Counted from the stretch's first letter, positions 48,555-61,918 are shown. The stretch is DNA of 64,000 bases from Vreelandella olivaria (GCA_004295565.1 AP019416.1:1984001-2048000); one strand, 5' to 3'. Made by a program: numbers and translations. The notes: generated by a model from the letters alone, not told the origin.

Positions 48555-50255
48555 GCAAAAGTCGATGATTTGATCCGCAGGCACCATGGTGGCTTCGCTA
48601 TCTCGGCGTCCTTTATACTCCAGTTCGCCGTTGTCCAGGCCGCGGTCGCCGATTACCAGGCGGTGCGGAACACCATCAGTTCCAAATCGGCAAATTTAAC
48701 GCCGGGACGGGTATCGCGGTCATCCAGCAGGACGTCTAAGCCTGCGGCGGTGAGCGCTTGGTAAAGACGTTCAGACTCTTCGCGCACACGCTGGGATTTG
48801 TGTGCATTCATCGGCACCAGTGCCACCTGGAAGGGGGCAATAGCGTTAGGCCAGATAATGCCCGATTCGTCGTGGTTCTGCTCAATGGCGGCGGCGACCA
48901 CGCGGGTCACGCCGATGCCGTAGCAACCCATCCACGGATGGCTGGTTTTGCCGTTGTCGCCCAGCACGTTGGCGTTCATGGCCTGGGAGTATTTTTGGCC
49001 CAGTTGGAAGACATGACCCACCTCGATGCCGCGCTTGATAGAGAGCGTGCCTTGGCCGTCGGGGGAGGGGTCGCCTTCCACCACATTGCGCAGGTCGGCC
49101 ACCTCGGGCAGGGCAACGTCTCGCTCCCAATTAATGCCGAAATAGTGTTTGCCTTCAATATTGGCACCTGCGCCAAAGTCGCTCATCAGGGCAACGCTGC
49201 GGTCAGCAATAATGGGCATATCAAGGTTTACCGGGCCTAGCGAGCCAAAGCCGGCGCCCACAGCTGCGCGAATTTCCTCTTCGCTGCCCATGGTCAGCGG
49301 GGCCGCCACTTGGGGAAGGTTCTCGGCTTTTACCTCGTTCAGCTCATGATCGCCGCGCACCAATAGGGCAATCAGGCCACCCTCAGCGGCACGTACTATT
49401 AGAGTCTTGACGGTTTTCTCGATCGGCAGATCAAACTGCTCAACCAGGGCGGCAATGGTCTTGGCGTTAGGCGTATCTACCAGGTGCATCTCTTGGGTAG
49501 GTGCTTCGCGCTGTATGTTGCTGCCCAGGGGGGGCAGGCAAGGCTTCGGCCTTTTCCATGTTCGCGGCGTAGTCGGAAGAGTTGGAGAAGACGATGTCGT
49601 CTTCGCCAGACTCGGCCAGCACGTGGAATTCGTGAGAGCCGGTACCGCCGATGGAGCCGTTGTCGGCGATGACCGGGCGGAAGTCGAGGCCCAGGCGCGT
49701 AAAGATGCGCGTATAGGCGTCGTACATATCCTGGTAGGTCTGCTTCAGCGAGTCTTCATCCAGGTGGAAGGAGTAAGCGTCCTTCATAATGAACTCACGG
49801 GAGCGCATTACCCCAAAACGTGGGCGGATCTCATCCCGGAACTTGGTCTGAATCTGATAGAAATTGACCGGCAGTTGCTTATAGCTGGCAATCTCCTTGC
49901 GCACCAGATCGGTAATCACTTCTTCGTGGGTCGGGCCGACGCAGTAGTCTCGGTCATGGCGATCTTTGAGGCGTAGCAGCTCAGGGCCGTACTGCTCCCA
50001 GCGCCCAGACTCCTGCCACAGCTCCGCGGGCTGCACAGCAGGCATCAACACTTCTTGGGCACCGGCACGGTTCATCTCTTCGCGCACAATAGCTTCCACT
50101 TTGCGCAGGGTACGCAGACCGAGCGGTAACCAGGTGTAAAGCCCCGATGTCAAACGGCGAATCATTCCGGCACGAAGCATTAGCTGGTGGCTAATGACTT
50201 CGGCGTCAGCCGGGGTTTCTTTGAGTGTGGCAATCAGTAATTGGCTGGCGCGCAT
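48538..50255 (-). CDS. proS: Prolyl-tRNA synthetase
   Basis: ATG 50255 ([20 protein letters not shown]) is the family start. About 572 residues, the bacterial type with the YbaK editing insertion ([20 protein letters not shown]). Class II motifs: [40 protein letters not shown] and [20 protein letters not shown]. Three shifts, near 49510, 48671 and 48556; after repair the C-terminus is the usual [20 protein letters not shown] to DFLREKAS. The gene is essential, so these must be sequence errors. Confidence 0.96.
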
Positions 50256-50494
50256 GGGCGTGAGCATTCCTTAGGTTTTGAAAACTGGATTCTTGAAAAA
50301 GTGTTTGGAAGCGTTGAATGGTGACATTGTACGGCCTAGCGGTTAAAGCGGCAAAATAGTGCTTATGTTCAAATTTTCTATGCTTTTGGATGACTGTGTT
50401 AAACTGAGCGAGCTTTATGGCGCGATCGTCGGAAAAAAACCAAAGCGCAACACCCTATATCGACTATCGTTACTTTTTGTTTGAGGGAACCTTC

Positions 50495-50929
50495 ATGCAC
50501 CAAGCAGTTCGTCGCTGGTTGACTGGCGCCGTGGTTGGCGTTTCCATCGTGTCACTGAGTGGTTGTGGTACGCTTTTTCATCCTGAGCGTAAGGGGCAAC
50601 TGAGCGGTGATATTGACCCGGTTATTGCTGTCGCCAATGGGGTCGGTTTGCTGTTCTTTATCGTACCTGGAGTGATTGCCTACGCCGTGGATTTCTCTAA
50701 TGGCACCATCTACCTGCCGGGCCGCAACAGTGCCTCAGTGGATGTTCACCACTTAGACGACGCTATGGACGTGGCCTCTCTGGAAAAATTGCTCTCTGAA
50801 ACAGCCGGTCAGCCGGTGAGTTTAGAGAGCGAGTTGGTAATGATTGAAGAGATGAACAGCTTGGATGAGGCATTGGCTATGGTGCGCATGTCGGGCGTCT
50901 TAGACCAAGAGAAACTCTCTGCAATGTAA
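50495..50929 (+). CDS. Conserved lipoprotein of unknown function
   Basis: ATG 50495 with GAGGG upstream. 144 residues, intact. Lipobox VSLSGCGTLFHPERKGQ (Cys near residue 24), then a hydrophobic helix (VANGVGLLFFIVPGVIAYAV) and DFSNGTIYLPG. Similar short lipoproteins occur in pseudomonads and relatives. The C-terminal half is acidic (DDAMDVASLEKLLSETAG). Convergent with the amidase gene, with a shared terminator. Confidence 0.75.
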   Translation: MHQAVRRWLTGAVVGVSIVSLSGCGTLFHPERKGQLSGDIDPVIAVANGVGLLFFIVPGVIAYAVDFSNGTIYLPGRNSASVDVHHLDDAMDVASLEKLLSETAGQPVSLESELVMIEEMNSLDEALAMVRMSGVLDQEKLSAM

Positions 50930-50947
50930 CGTTCCTATTGATCGCTA

Positions 50948-50981
50948 AAGCCCAGCCAAGCGTTATGCTTGGTTGGGCTTT
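50948..50981. terminator. Bidirectional terminator
   Basis: AAGCCCAGCCAAGC, loop GTTAT and GCTTGGTTGGGCTT form a 14-bp stem (one G-T) with A's before and T's after. It serves the lipoprotein (+) and amidase (-) genes. Confidence 0.85.
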
Positions 50982-50996
50982 TATGCTGCTCAGCTG

Positions 50997-52411
50997 TTAA
51001 GCATACTGGGCAGGGTTAGGTACGCTGGGAAAGCGCGGCGGATGTGCTTCCATGTAGGCGTGACAGGCGCGCAGAACGCGAGCATCATCGTATTTGCCAC
51101 CTGCTAGCTGAAAGCCCACCGGTAGACCGTTATCAGTAAAACCGCAGGGCACCGACGCGGCGGGTTGCTGGCTCAGGTTAAACGGGTAGCTAAAGGGCGC
51201 CCACTCTTCCCAATCCCGCATATCGCTGCCGGGGGGAACTTCCTGGTTTATTTCGAACGGCAGGATCGCCACCGAGGGCGTCATCAGTAGGTGGTACTCT
51301 TGGTTGAAGTGCTCCAGGCGTTGGGTCAATTCCGCACGATCAGCCAACGCTCGAAACAGCTCAACGGCTTTCCAGGGCTCTGCTTCACGGGCATTGGCTA
51401 CCATGCCGGGATCCAGCAGCGTGCGCTGGTGATCATCCATCTGTGACCACTGCGCTAAAGAGGCGGTAAACCACAGCTTGCGAAAGGTATCCAGCGGCGA
51501 CGAAAAGCCGGGATGTACTTCGACGATTTCAGCGCCCAACGCCTCCAATTTGCTGGCTGCTTCTCGCACGCGTTCGGCAACCTGGGGATCTACCTTGGCG
51601 TAGCCAAGATCAGCCGAGTAGCCAATCCTTAGTCCGGTTAAACCTTTATCCAAATCCATTCCCCAGCACTCGGGCTGTCCGCGAGTGGCGTAAGGGTCAC
51701 GGTAGTCGTAGCGCCCAATTACGTTGAGCATACTGACGGCGTCCCGCACGGTGCGCGTCAATGGCCCCAGGTGGGAGAGGCTGGGCTCTTTCGCTGGCGG
51801 CCACTGGGGCGTCCAGCCGAAAGTGGGTTTGAAGCCAAAAACCCCAGTGAATGCCGCGGGGATACGAATCGATCCGCCGGAGTCGCCGCCCTGATGCAGT
51901 ACCCCATATTGAGCGCAGCAGCAGCGGCGGCCCCGCCGGACGAACCGCCGGGAGTTAAGCGTGTATCCCAGGGGTTGGCCGTGGCCCCAAAAACGCGATT
52001 ATCGGTCACGGCTTTCCAGCCAAATTCAGGCGTGTTGGTTTTGCCTAGCAGGATAGCACCCGCTTCACGCAGCATACGTGCAGGTGGCGCGTCGCTCTCG
52101 CACAATGCATCAGAAGAGGTGAGCGAGCCTTCCCGGCAGGGCATGCCCGCCACTTGGGTCAGGTCTTTAAGCGATACCGGCACCCCATCGATAGGGCTTA
52201 GTGGCTTGCCTTGGCCCCAGCGCCGTGCCGAGGCTTTGGCCGCCGATTCTGCGCCTTCAGCATCTACATACACATAGGCGTTAACGTCTGGGTTGAAGCG
52301 CTCGATTCGCTCAAGGGCGGCACGAGTCGCCTCTAGCGGGGAGGCCTCTCGGCTTGCAAACAACTGAGCTAGGGTCTGAGCATCTAAACTGCCGAGATCG
52401 GTAGCGCTCAT
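50997..52411 (-). CDS. Amidase signature family protein
   Basis: ATG 52411. About 471 residues. The amidase triad: Lys in DGVPVSLKDLTQVAGMPCRE, cis-Ser and nucleophile Ser in LTPGGSSGGAAAAAALN then GGDSGGSIRIPAAFTGVFGF. The C-terminus has VPCGFTDNGLPVGFQLAGGK. It hydrolyses amides, related to GatA but separate from gatCAB. A base is lost near 51898, between the cis-Ser and nucleophile segments. Substrate unknown. Confidence 0.9.
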
Positions 52412-52521
52412 TGCACACTCCTTACGTAGGCTGGGGCTTGGGTAAAGGAGGTTAAGCGTAGGCAAGCATTACCGGGCGTGCAAAACCGCTGCATCGTAGG
52501 CGGGCTCTTTGTATCCATCGT

Positions 52522-53364
52522 TCAAGAGGCTTGAGCGCGCAGCCAGGCTATTTCGTCGGCCCATATCTCGGGTTCGATGGTCTCCAGTATCATCGGAATG
52601 GCGTTAATCCGTGGTTCCTGCATGATGGCGGTAAAGGCGGGTAGGCCGATGTTGCCTTTGCCCAGGCTGTGGTGGCGATCCACGCGGCTGGCAAGGTCGC
52701 TTTTGGCATCGTTTAAATGCATGCCGCGCAGATACTCAAAGCCGACAACGCTGCCTAGCTCATCAAGCGTTGCTTGGGTGGCCTCAGTGGTGCGTAAATC
52801 ATAGCCTGCCGCAAAGGCGTGACAGGTATCAATGCATACCCCGACGCGGGTTTTATCGTCCACGTGGGCAATGATTTCGGCCAAATGCTCGAAACGCCAG
52901 CCCAGGTTGGTGCCTTGCCCAGCGGTATTTTCAATCACCGCCGTGACGCCTTGAGTATGCGTTAGCGCTTCATTGACAGATTCAGCGATACGCTTTAAGC
53001 AGTCGCTTTCGCTGATTTTGTTCAAATGGCTGCCAGGGTGAAAATTCAGTAGCGTCAGTCCCAGTTGCTCGCAGCGCTGCATCTCATCCAGAAAGGCATC
53101 CCGGGATTTACGCAGGCCTTCCTGCTCGGGGTGACCCAGATTAATCAGATAGCTGTCGTGGGGCAAAATCTGTTCAGGGGCAAAGTCATGCTCGGCGCAG
53201 GCGTCGCGAAAGGCTTGAATGGCCTCATCGGTGAGCGGTTTACCTTTCCATTGACGCTGATTTTTGGTGAATAGCGCAAAGGCATCCGCGCCGATTTCTA
53301 CAGCCCGGTGTACGGCCTGGTCTGCACCGCCAGCGGCGCTCACATGGGCTCCTAGGTACTTCAC
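52522..53364 (-). CDS. nfo: Endonuclease IV
   Basis: 280 residues, intact. An AP endonuclease of the TIM-barrel type: starts [20 protein letters not shown], metal ligands in [59 protein letters not shown] and ILETIEPE (three Zn sites). It cleaves 5' to abasic sites in DNA repair. It stands alone. Confidence 0.97.
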   Translation of the reverse strand: MKYLGAHVSAAGGADQAVHRAVEIGADAFALFTKNQRQWKGKPLTDEAIQAFRDACAEHDFAPEQILPHDSYLINLGHPEQEGLRKSRDAFLDEMQRCEQLGLTLLNFHPGSHLNKISESDCLKRIAESVNEALTHTQGVTAVIENTAGQGTNLGWRFEHLAEIIAHVDDKTRVGVCIDTCHAFAAGYDLRTTEATQATLDELGSVVGFEYLRGMHLNDAKSDLASRVDRHHSLGKGNIGLPAFTAIMQEPRINAIPMILETIEPEIWADEIAWLRAQAS

Positions 53365-53421
53365 GGCGGACTCCTTGTCAGTGTGTGAACTTATAATTTG
53401 TTAGAGCTTATCAGTGGCTGT

Positions 53422-54162
53422 CTAAAAGCGCTTGAACGCGGCGGGTTCATCGGTGATGACACTGCCGATACCCCACGCCCAACGGCTATGAAAAGCGCTA
53501 GGATCATTGGCGGTATAGCACAATATTTGATAGCCATCGCGCTGCATAGCGTCGGCTTGAGCGCGCTTCAAACGTGGCCAGTGGGGGTGCACGCTAAACG
53601 CCTCGATGGCCTCGCACTGCTCACGCCAGTTTTTGGGCACGCTGCCGAACAGTACGCCCAGAGCAAGCCGCTCTTTGCTGGCAAATTGACGGCAGTGGCC
53701 AAGAGCAGCGGCATTGAAGGAGGAGATTATCAAGCGCTCGGGGAGAGTGTCGAGCATCTCCGGTAGCGCGCGTTCCACCAGCGCGATGGGGTCGCGGCCT
53801 TTATTGACCTTGATTTCCATATTGACGCCCATTTCCAGCTCGTTAAGCAGTGCCAACATTTCGCTAAGGCTAGGCATCTTCTCACCCGCAAAACGGTCGT
53901 CAAACCATCCTCCAGCGTCCAGGGTTTGCGCCTTGGCCCAATCCATTGAGGCGAGCCCACCACGCCCGTTTGAGCAGCGCGCGACATCGCCATCGTGCCA
54001 AATTACCGGCGTGCCATCACCCAGTAGCTGCACATCCAGCTCTACCCATGTGGCTCCCGCCTCATAAGCGGCGCGCACCGCAGCCAGGGTGTTTTCAGGG
54101 GCAGCGGCGGAGTAACCTCGGTGAGCAATCAGCGTGGGGAGTTGAATAGCAGGATGCGTCAT
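53422..54162 (-). CDS. ugpQ: Glycerophosphodiester phosphodiesterase
   Basis: 246 residues, intact. GDPD TIM barrel: LIAHRGYSAAAPENTLAAVR (catalytic His and Arg), WVELDVQLLGDGTPVIWHDG (metal Glu-Asp and second His) and MEIKVNKGRD. It hydrolyses glycerophosphodiesters to glycerol 3-phosphate and alcohol. No signal peptide, so cytoplasmic. Its product feeds GlpD encoded later in the window, though the genes are not linked in an operon. Confidence 0.93.
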   Translation of the reverse strand: MTHPAIQLPTLIAHRGYSAAAPENTLAAVRAAYEAGATWVELDVQLLGDGTPVIWHDGDVARCSNGRGGLASMDWAKAQTLDAGGWFDDRFAGEKMPSLSEMLALLNELEMGVNMEIKVNKGRDPIALVERALPEMLDTLPERLIISSFNAAALGHCRQFASKERLALGVLFGSVPKNWREQCEAIEAFSVHPHWPRLKRAQADAMQRDGYQILCYTANDPSAFHSRWAWGIGSVITDEPAAFKRF

Positions 54163-54381
54163 GACAAATCTCTAAGCCTTAGACGATAAAAGAGAGCCAA
54201 TTCTAGCATGGGTGCATGACAGCGGGATTTCATTCGATTCGTGCCTCTCATTCCTTAACAAATAGGGGAGTAAAAAAACGCTAGCGTGCTAGCTTGATTT
54301 AAACGCCGCGACGCGCTTGTATAGCAGCACCCGTTGTTATGCTTGTTATTGACAACCCCAATAATTAATAAGGAAACCTCT

Positions 54382-55358
54382 ATGTCTCAGCGTATTCAAT
54401 TTGCCCGTACCGGTGGTTCTGAGGTACTTGAACTGGTCGACGTTACCCCTGCTGAACCTGGTCAGGGTGAAGTGCGTGTTGCCAATAAGGCTGTCGGCCT
54501 CAATTTTATCGATATCTATTTCCGTACCGGGCTCTACCCAGCCCCTTCCTTGCCTTCTGGGCTAGGCACCGAAGGGGCGGGTGTGGTCGATGCGGTTGGT
54601 GAAGGTGTTACGCATTTAAGCGTGGGCGATCGCGTAGCTTATGCCCAGGGCCCGTTGGGTGCCTATGCCGAATTGCATACGTTACCTGCGGCCAAAGTGG
54701 TCAAACTCCCCGACTTCGTTGATTTCGAAACCGCAGCGGCGAGTATGCTCAAGGGCCTTACCGTGCAGTACCTGCTGCGCCAAACCTATGAACTAAAAGG
54801 TGGCGAGACCATTCTGTTTCACGCCGCAGCGGGCGGGTGGGTTCGATTGCCTGCCAGTGGGCGAAGTCGTTAGGCGTTAAGCTGATCGGCACCGTCAGTT
54901 CACAGGAAAAAGCAGATCTAGCCATGGCCAACGGCGCCTGGGCGACAATTAATTATAGCGAAGAGAACGTGGTGGAGCGCGTACGCGAGCTTACCAACGG
55001 CGATATGTGCGATGTTGTGTACGACTCGGTGGGTAAAGACACCTGGGAAATGTCACTGGACTGCCTAAAGCCCCGTGGGCTGATGGTCAGCTTTGGCAAC
55101 GCTTCCGGCCCGGTGGATGGCGTTAATATCGGTATTCTTAACCAGAAGGGGGCGCTCTATGTGACTCGTCCCAGCCTTAACGGCTACGCCGATACCCGCG
55201 AGCGATTAGAGATGATGTGTGAAGAGTTCTTCGCCATGCTGAAAAGCGGAAAGGTCAAAATAGATATCGCCAATCGCTACCCCTTGGCAGAAGCGGGCAA
55301 CGCCCAAGATGCGCTGCAGAGCCGTAAAACCACCGGCTCTACTGTGCTGTTGCCGTAG
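54382..55358 (+). CDS. qor: NADPH:quinone oxidoreductase (zinc-free MDR family)
   Basis: ATG 54382, AAGGAAAC upstream. About 325 residues. Quinone-reductase hallmarks: GLNFIDIYFRTGLYPAPSLP, VGDRVAYAQGPLGAYAELHT, LLRQTYELKGGETILFHAAA and then GGVGSIACQWAKSLGVKLIG (Rossmann loop) after repair of a missing G near 54832. No catalytic-zinc ligands. It reduces quinones with NADPH. Monocistronic. Confidence 0.93.
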
Positions 55359-55490
55359 TGAGTTCGTTTTATCTGATGATAGAGCTTTGGGCGAAAATGC
55401 GTAACCAGTTTGCAAGGAGTGTTCCGAAACAGTGAAGCCCTACTAAGCGCGGGTTACTTCAACGTATGTTTTCTCCTCATAAGCTCCCTT

Positions 55491-55518
55491 AAACAGCTCG
55501 GCACTGCCGGGCTGTTTT
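55491..55518. terminator. Probable terminator in the gap before the SLC13 gene
   Basis: AAACAGC(T)CGGC, loop ACT and GCCGGGCTGTTT form a stem followed by TTATTTTA. It lies 130 bp after the quinone reductase. The rest of the 55359-55675 gap shows nothing else recognisable. Confidence 0.6.
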
Positions 55519-55675
55519 ATTTTAGAGGTTAAGCGTTTACACAGCTGACCATTTGCAGGGACTATACGTATGTATAGCAAGCGTCTAATGTGCAAGGGGA
55601 ATGGCCATAGCGTGATCATGGCCTGCATCAATCGTAGGCTGCCTCTATGAATGGCGGCAAGGGAGTAAGAAAAGG

Positions 55676-57651
55676 ATGTCGGCTGAGGACATAAGTGTTG
55701 AGGGCTCAAGCGCTGAGGGCTCCGGTATTGAGAATGTAAGTATTGAAGCATTGGATCTTGGCGGTTTAACGCTTACCCTAGCACACTGGTGTTTATCGTG
55801 CTGGGTCTGACGCTTGCCGCGTTTATATGGGGTCGCTTTCGTTATGACCTAGTGGCGCTGGCGGCGTTGCTGGGTTCAGTCATGCTGGGGCTTGTGCCGG
55901 CCGAAAGCGCGTTTACAGGCTTTGGTCATCCGGCGGTGATTACCGTGGCCGCCGTACTGGTACTTAGCCGGGGGTTCGAGCGCTCGGGCGTGGTCGATAT
56001 TATTGCCAACCAAGTGCTTAAGGTGGGGAGAATCTGCTACTCCAGCTCCTGGTGCTGGTGGGTACCATTGTGCTGCTATCGGGTATTATGAATAACGTGG
56101 GCGCACTGGCGCTGCTACTACCGGTGGCGATGCGGCTTGCCCGTGAGCACAATACTTCCCCCTTCCTTACTGCTTATGCCTCTGGCGTTTGGCTCTTTGC
56201 TCGGCGGTTTGACCACCTTGATTGGCACCCCGCCCAATATCATTATTTCCAGTTATCGCCGTGAGGTGACAGACGAAGCATTTAGTATGTTTAGCTTCTC
56301 GCCTGTTGGTATTGCAGTTGCGCTGGCGGGGCTGGCGTTTATTGTTCTGGTGGGCTGGCGCTTGACGCCCAAGCGCAGTGGCCAGGCCTCTACGGATGAA
56401 ATGTTCGATACCGCCAACTATTTAGTCGAGTTGAAAGTGGGCGAAGAGTCGAAGGCCAAAGGCTTAACGCTCCAGCAGTTGCGTGACGAGTTGGACGAGA
56501 CCATCCCCGTGTTAGCAGTGGTGCGCGATGACAATCGCCGTGCGGGCTATAACTTCCACGGCGCCCTGGAAGAGGGCGATATTCTGCTATTGGAAGCAGG
56601 GCCTGATGAGCTTCAAATGCTGGAAGATAAAGTAGGGCTTAGCGCGATTGCTGAGCTGGAGGAAGAGCTCGAGGACGACCCAGGAGGCGATTCAGAAGTA
56701 CAAGACGCGGAGCATCCCGCCAGTGACAAAGAGGCAGAAGAGACAGATAAGGCTAAAAGAAAGACGCTGCACAGGATCAACAGCGCGTGGACACCGAGGG
56801 GCTGCAACTGATCGAGGCCGTGGTGCGCAATGACTCTATGATGATTAATCGCAGCGTTCGCCAGTTGCGCTTGAACCATCAGTTTGGGCTGCACCTGGTA
56901 GCCGTTGCCCGGGATGGTGGGCGCTTGAAGCAGCGGTTGCGGGATATCCGCTTTAAGAACGGCGATGTTTTGCTGTTGCAGGGTAGTGAAAATGAAATCT
57001 CTGACAGCTTGGCCTCACTGGGCTGCTTACCTCTGGCTAGCCGCGAGTTGCACCTTGGCCAGCCACGCAAGCTCGCTGTCTCAATTGCCATTTTGCTTTG
57101 GCGATCATAGCGATGCTGTTTGACCTGCTTCCGGCCGCGGTAGCCATGAGCACCGCGGCACTGATTTCGCTACTCATTGGTGTGCTACCGTTACGTGAAG
57201 GGTATCAGGCCATTGATGGCCCCGTTATCGTGCTACTTGCAGCGATGATCCCCGTAGGCGAAGCATTAGAAACCAGCGGCGGTGCGGATTTAATTGCTAA
57301 TGCGCTGCTTAGCTTTGGCAGCGATTGGCCGGTGGTCGTCACTATGGTGGGGCTGTTTTACTCTCTATGCTGCTTTCCAATGTGGTGAATAATGCGGCGG
57401 CTGCGCTGCTAATGGCGCCGATTGCGGTGAGTTTAGCCCATGGCTTCGATGTCTCAATCGACCCCTTCTTGATGGTGGTCGCTGTCAGTGCTTCCTGTGC
57501 GTTTTTAACCCCTATCGGGCACCAATCCAATACGCTGGTGCTAGGGCCTGGCGGCTACCGCTTTGGCGATTATTGGAAACTGGGCCTGCCGTTGTCGCTG
57601 GTGGTGCTGGTGGTCGCTATCCCAATGATCCTGCTGGTGTGGCCGCTTTAA
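55676..57651 (+). CDS. SLC13-family permease with two RCK/TrkA-C domains (frameshifted)
   Basis: ATG 55676, about 658 residues. An N-terminal acidic stretch is followed by ArsB/NhaD-type membrane helices (LVFIVLGLTLAAFIWGRFRY, VLSRGFERSGVVDIIANQVL, LLSGIMNNVGALALLLPVAM, LIGTPPNIIISSYRREVTDE). Two TrkA-C domains in the middle are linked by an acidic segment (AELEEELEDDPGGDSEVQDA). A second membrane half has GPVIVLLAAMIPVGEALETS, VVNNAAAALLMAPIAVSL and TPIGHQSNTLVLGPGGYRFG. About six shifts. It probably moves anions such as sulfate or dicarboxylates with Na+; TrkA-C domains suggest ligand gating. It has its own promoter and precedes glpR by 131 bp. Confidence 0.87.
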
Positions 57652-57743
57652 TAGCAAAATAGCCAAGGCTGGCGCAGGTTTTGTGGGAGCCAACTGTCGA
57701 GGTGTTCGAAGAGCACTATTAGATTTCGAAAATTTTGCTAAAT

Positions 57744-57772
57744 TATGTTCAGATACCAACAAAAATCGAACA
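57744..57772 (+). promoter_or_regulatory. Candidate GlpR operator upstream of glpR
   Basis: TATGTTC (57744-57750) and TCGAACA (57766-57772) are opposed half-sites resembling the GlpR consensus (TGTTCGA). A second cluster upstream of glpK at 58592-58646 has three repeats of CGAAAG/CGAAC on the same strand (at AACGAAAG, ATCGAAAG and GCGAAC). Proposed from sequence likeness and position only. Confidence 0.4.
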
Positions 57773-57782
57773 GGCTGGGCTC

Positions 57783-58540
57783 ATGAATCAACAATTTCGT
57801 CAGGATGCCATTGTCGAGCTGGTTCGCCAGCACGGCTATATGAGCATTGAACAGCTCACCGAGCATTTTGCCGTGACGCCGCAAACCATTCGCCGTGATT
57901 TGAATACTCTAGCCGATGAAGGGCGGGTTCGCCGTGTTCATGGCGGGGTAGGTATCGAGTCAAGCACGGTGAATACCGCATACAGCACGCGTAAAACGCT
58001 TCATCTGGAGGAGAAAGAGCGCATTGCACGCTGCTTAGCTCAGCACATCCCTAACCACTCCTCGCTGTTTATTAATATCGGCACCAGTAACGAGGTGATT
58101 GCTCAAGCGCTGTTAGAACACCAAGGGCTTGAAATTATTACCAATAATCTTAATGTTGCCGCCATCCTGCAGCACAAAGAAGATTTTACCGTCATTATTG
58201 CCGGTGGTCAGGTGCGCTCCCGGGACGGTGGCATCATTGGTGAGGCCACTATCGACTTTATTAATCAGTTCAAAGTGGACTACGGCATTATCGGCATCAG
58301 TGGTATCGATGAGGATGGCTCGCTGCTGGAGTTTGACTATCAGGAAGTACGTGTTGCTCAGGCGATTATTGCCAATTCCCGACGCATCTATTTGGCGGCG
58401 GACTACTCGAAATTTCACCGTAATCCAGTCGTTCGGCAGGGGAACCTGGAGCAGCTGGATGCGCTATTTACCGACCGCAAACCCCGGACGCGATTCAGCG
58501 TTTGCTGACTCAGCACGATGTGGCGCTCTACATTGCATAA
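57783..58540 (+). CDS. glpR: DeoR-family glycerol-3-phosphate regulon repressor
   Basis: ATG 57783. About 252 residues. DeoR-type helix-turn-helix (DAIVELVRQHGYMSIEQLTE, FAVTPQTIRRDLNTL, EGRVRRVHGGVG) and the sugar-phosphate isomerase-like effector domain (LFINIGTSNEVIAQALLEHQ, GISGIDEDGSLLEFDYQEVR, LAADYSKFHRNPVVRQGNLE). It represses glycerol genes until glycerol 3-phosphate binds. A missing C near 58484 (ACCCCGG) shifts the last 18 residues. Followed by glpK. Confidence 0.93.
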
Positions 58541-58598
58541 TGAGGTAGTTTCAGCCTTGAGCATTTTGGACGGCTGGAGTAGCCTTGGATCATAATAA

Positions 58599-60129
<1,531 letters not shown>

Positions 60130-60147
60130 ATAAGGCTCTGTAACTAT

Positions 60148-60178
60148 AAAGCCCTCTCATTTAGTTGAGAGGGCTTTT
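60148..60178. terminator. Bidirectional terminator between glpK and glpD
   Basis: AAAGCCCTCTCA, loop TTTAGT and TGAGAGGGCTTT form a perfect 12-bp stem with T's following. It serves both convergent genes. Confidence 0.92.
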
Positions 60179-60183
60179 AATGT

Positions 60184-61834
60184 TTAATGACTGCCTATGT
60201 TAAACCACTGATGAAGAAGTAGGGGCAGTGCGGTATCGCGATTCTGTTCAAAATAGTGGTTAAAACGGTCGTCAGCGTCGTCGCCAAATAGCACCCGACA
60301 CGCTTCCTTTAAGCCACTGGATTGGCGTAACTGCTCATGCGGTACCACCAGTGAGACTTTGGCGCGGCGGCGCAGGAAATCCTCAAGCTGGGTGATCATC
60401 TCGTGATCCCGGGCATGCTCGATCTCACAGCGAATGTACTCAGTGCCTTCAATTAAAATTTCGCTCTGGGCGGGATCCTGGCGAATTTTTTCAAGCATCG
60501 GTATAGCCTGATCGGCGTAGCGCCGCCACAGCCGAGTGGAGAGTAGCTCTGATGACGTAGAGGCTGTCATGGCATCCAGGTTCATGCGCTTGGCTTGATC
60601 CATAAACTGCTGTTTCACGGGCTTGGGGGTTCCCCATACCACTGAAAATTGGGGTCTGACAGTGTAACGCCCAGTTGGCTCACCGCTTCGGCAATTTCAT
60701 CGCCAACGTTCAAACAGTCGGTAAGCTTGCCGCCAAAAATGCTGATATGTGCGCTTTCAGCATTGGTATCAATCACGTGCTTGCGTGAAAGCTGTAGAAA
60801 ATCGCGGTCACTGCCCTGGCTATCTTTAATGGCAAGGGGCCTTACGCCGCAACGCGTTGAGATAATGTCATTCTGGCTAAGTGGTTTATCCAGGGTGAGG
60901 CGTTTATTGATATTTTCCAGCACAAAGGCGATATCGTCAGCGGTAACGTCCACCTCAGGGTGCTCCATATGGGTATCGGTGGTGCCGATACAGGTGCGAT
61001 TGCCCATAGGAATGACAAAAACAGCCTGCCATCGTCGGCGAAAAACGCGAGCACCCGCTGGGAGTCGGTTAGCTGCGGTACGATGAGGTGAATACCTTTG
61101 AGTAGAGGTGATGGTGGGTGGTTTTTGGCCAGTCAGCTCGTTATGCTGATCTACCCAAGGGCCTGCCGCGTTGATCAGCACCTTGGCGCGGATGTCGAAG
61201 GTAGTGCCATCCATCACGTTACGCGCTTTGGTTACCCACATCCCCCTCCCGCTCGGCGCCGAGTGACTCCACGTAGTTGGCGGCAATAGCTCCATAGTTG
61301 AGCGCGTGGCGCACAAAGTTGAACACAAACCGTGCGTCGTTATCGTGGAGGTAGGCATCGGAGTACTCAAAGCCGCCTACGGCGCCCTCAACATCAATAA
61401 TCGGCTCTTGCTGCTTAATCTTGTTCGGCGAGAGCAAGCGCGGCAACTGAGTGAAGCCGTTGCCCATCAGCCAGTAAAGCCAGGTGCCCGCCCACAGGTA
61501 GCGAGGTGAGTGGCGGAAACCTTTGAAATAGTGGTCAGGAAGCGAATCTCCTGCACCGTAGAAGGGTAGCTCTTTATCAAGTGGTTACGGCTTTTGCACA
61601 GTTTTCGAACCAGCGCAAAATCCTTACTTTCCATATACTTAATGCCTCCCCATACGAGATTGGAGGAGTGCATGCTGGTACTGCCCGCGAAGTCGCCGCG
61701 ATCAATCAACGCGACTTTGGCACCTTTACCCGCCAGTGCCGCTGCGGTCGCCGCGCCGTTAATACCGCCCCAATAATCAGAGCATCAAAGGTCTCAGTAG
61801 GTAATTTCTCGATGTTTCGATTTCGCAGTTTCAT
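60184..61834 (-). CDS. glpD: Aerobic glycerol-3-phosphate dehydrogenase (frameshifted)
   Basis: ATG 61834, about 550 residues. This FAD enzyme oxidises glycerol 3-phosphate to DHAP at the membrane. N-terminal FAD loop (LPTETFDALIIGGGINGAAT after repair), LIDRGDFAGSTSMHSSNLVW, GGIKYMESKDFALVRK, NAAGPWVDQ, VIPMGNRTCIGTTDTHMEHP and STRCGVRPLAIKDSQGSDRD. Six or so shifts, near 61766, 61530, 61243, 61094, 61021 and 60634. Convergent with glpK and downstream of glpV on the same strand, so it may be co-transcribed with the importer. Confidence 0.95.
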
Positions 61835-61918
61835 AGCGGATCCAATTAACAAATAAATAGCCCTGTTGCAGTGGGTGTTTTCTCTTGTGCTATGGCCTGC
61901 CGCCAATGAAACCCTTGG

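Noticed and set aside
48758-49976. Long plus-strand frames within proS
   Set aside because: Shadows of the high-GC proS gene with no family features.
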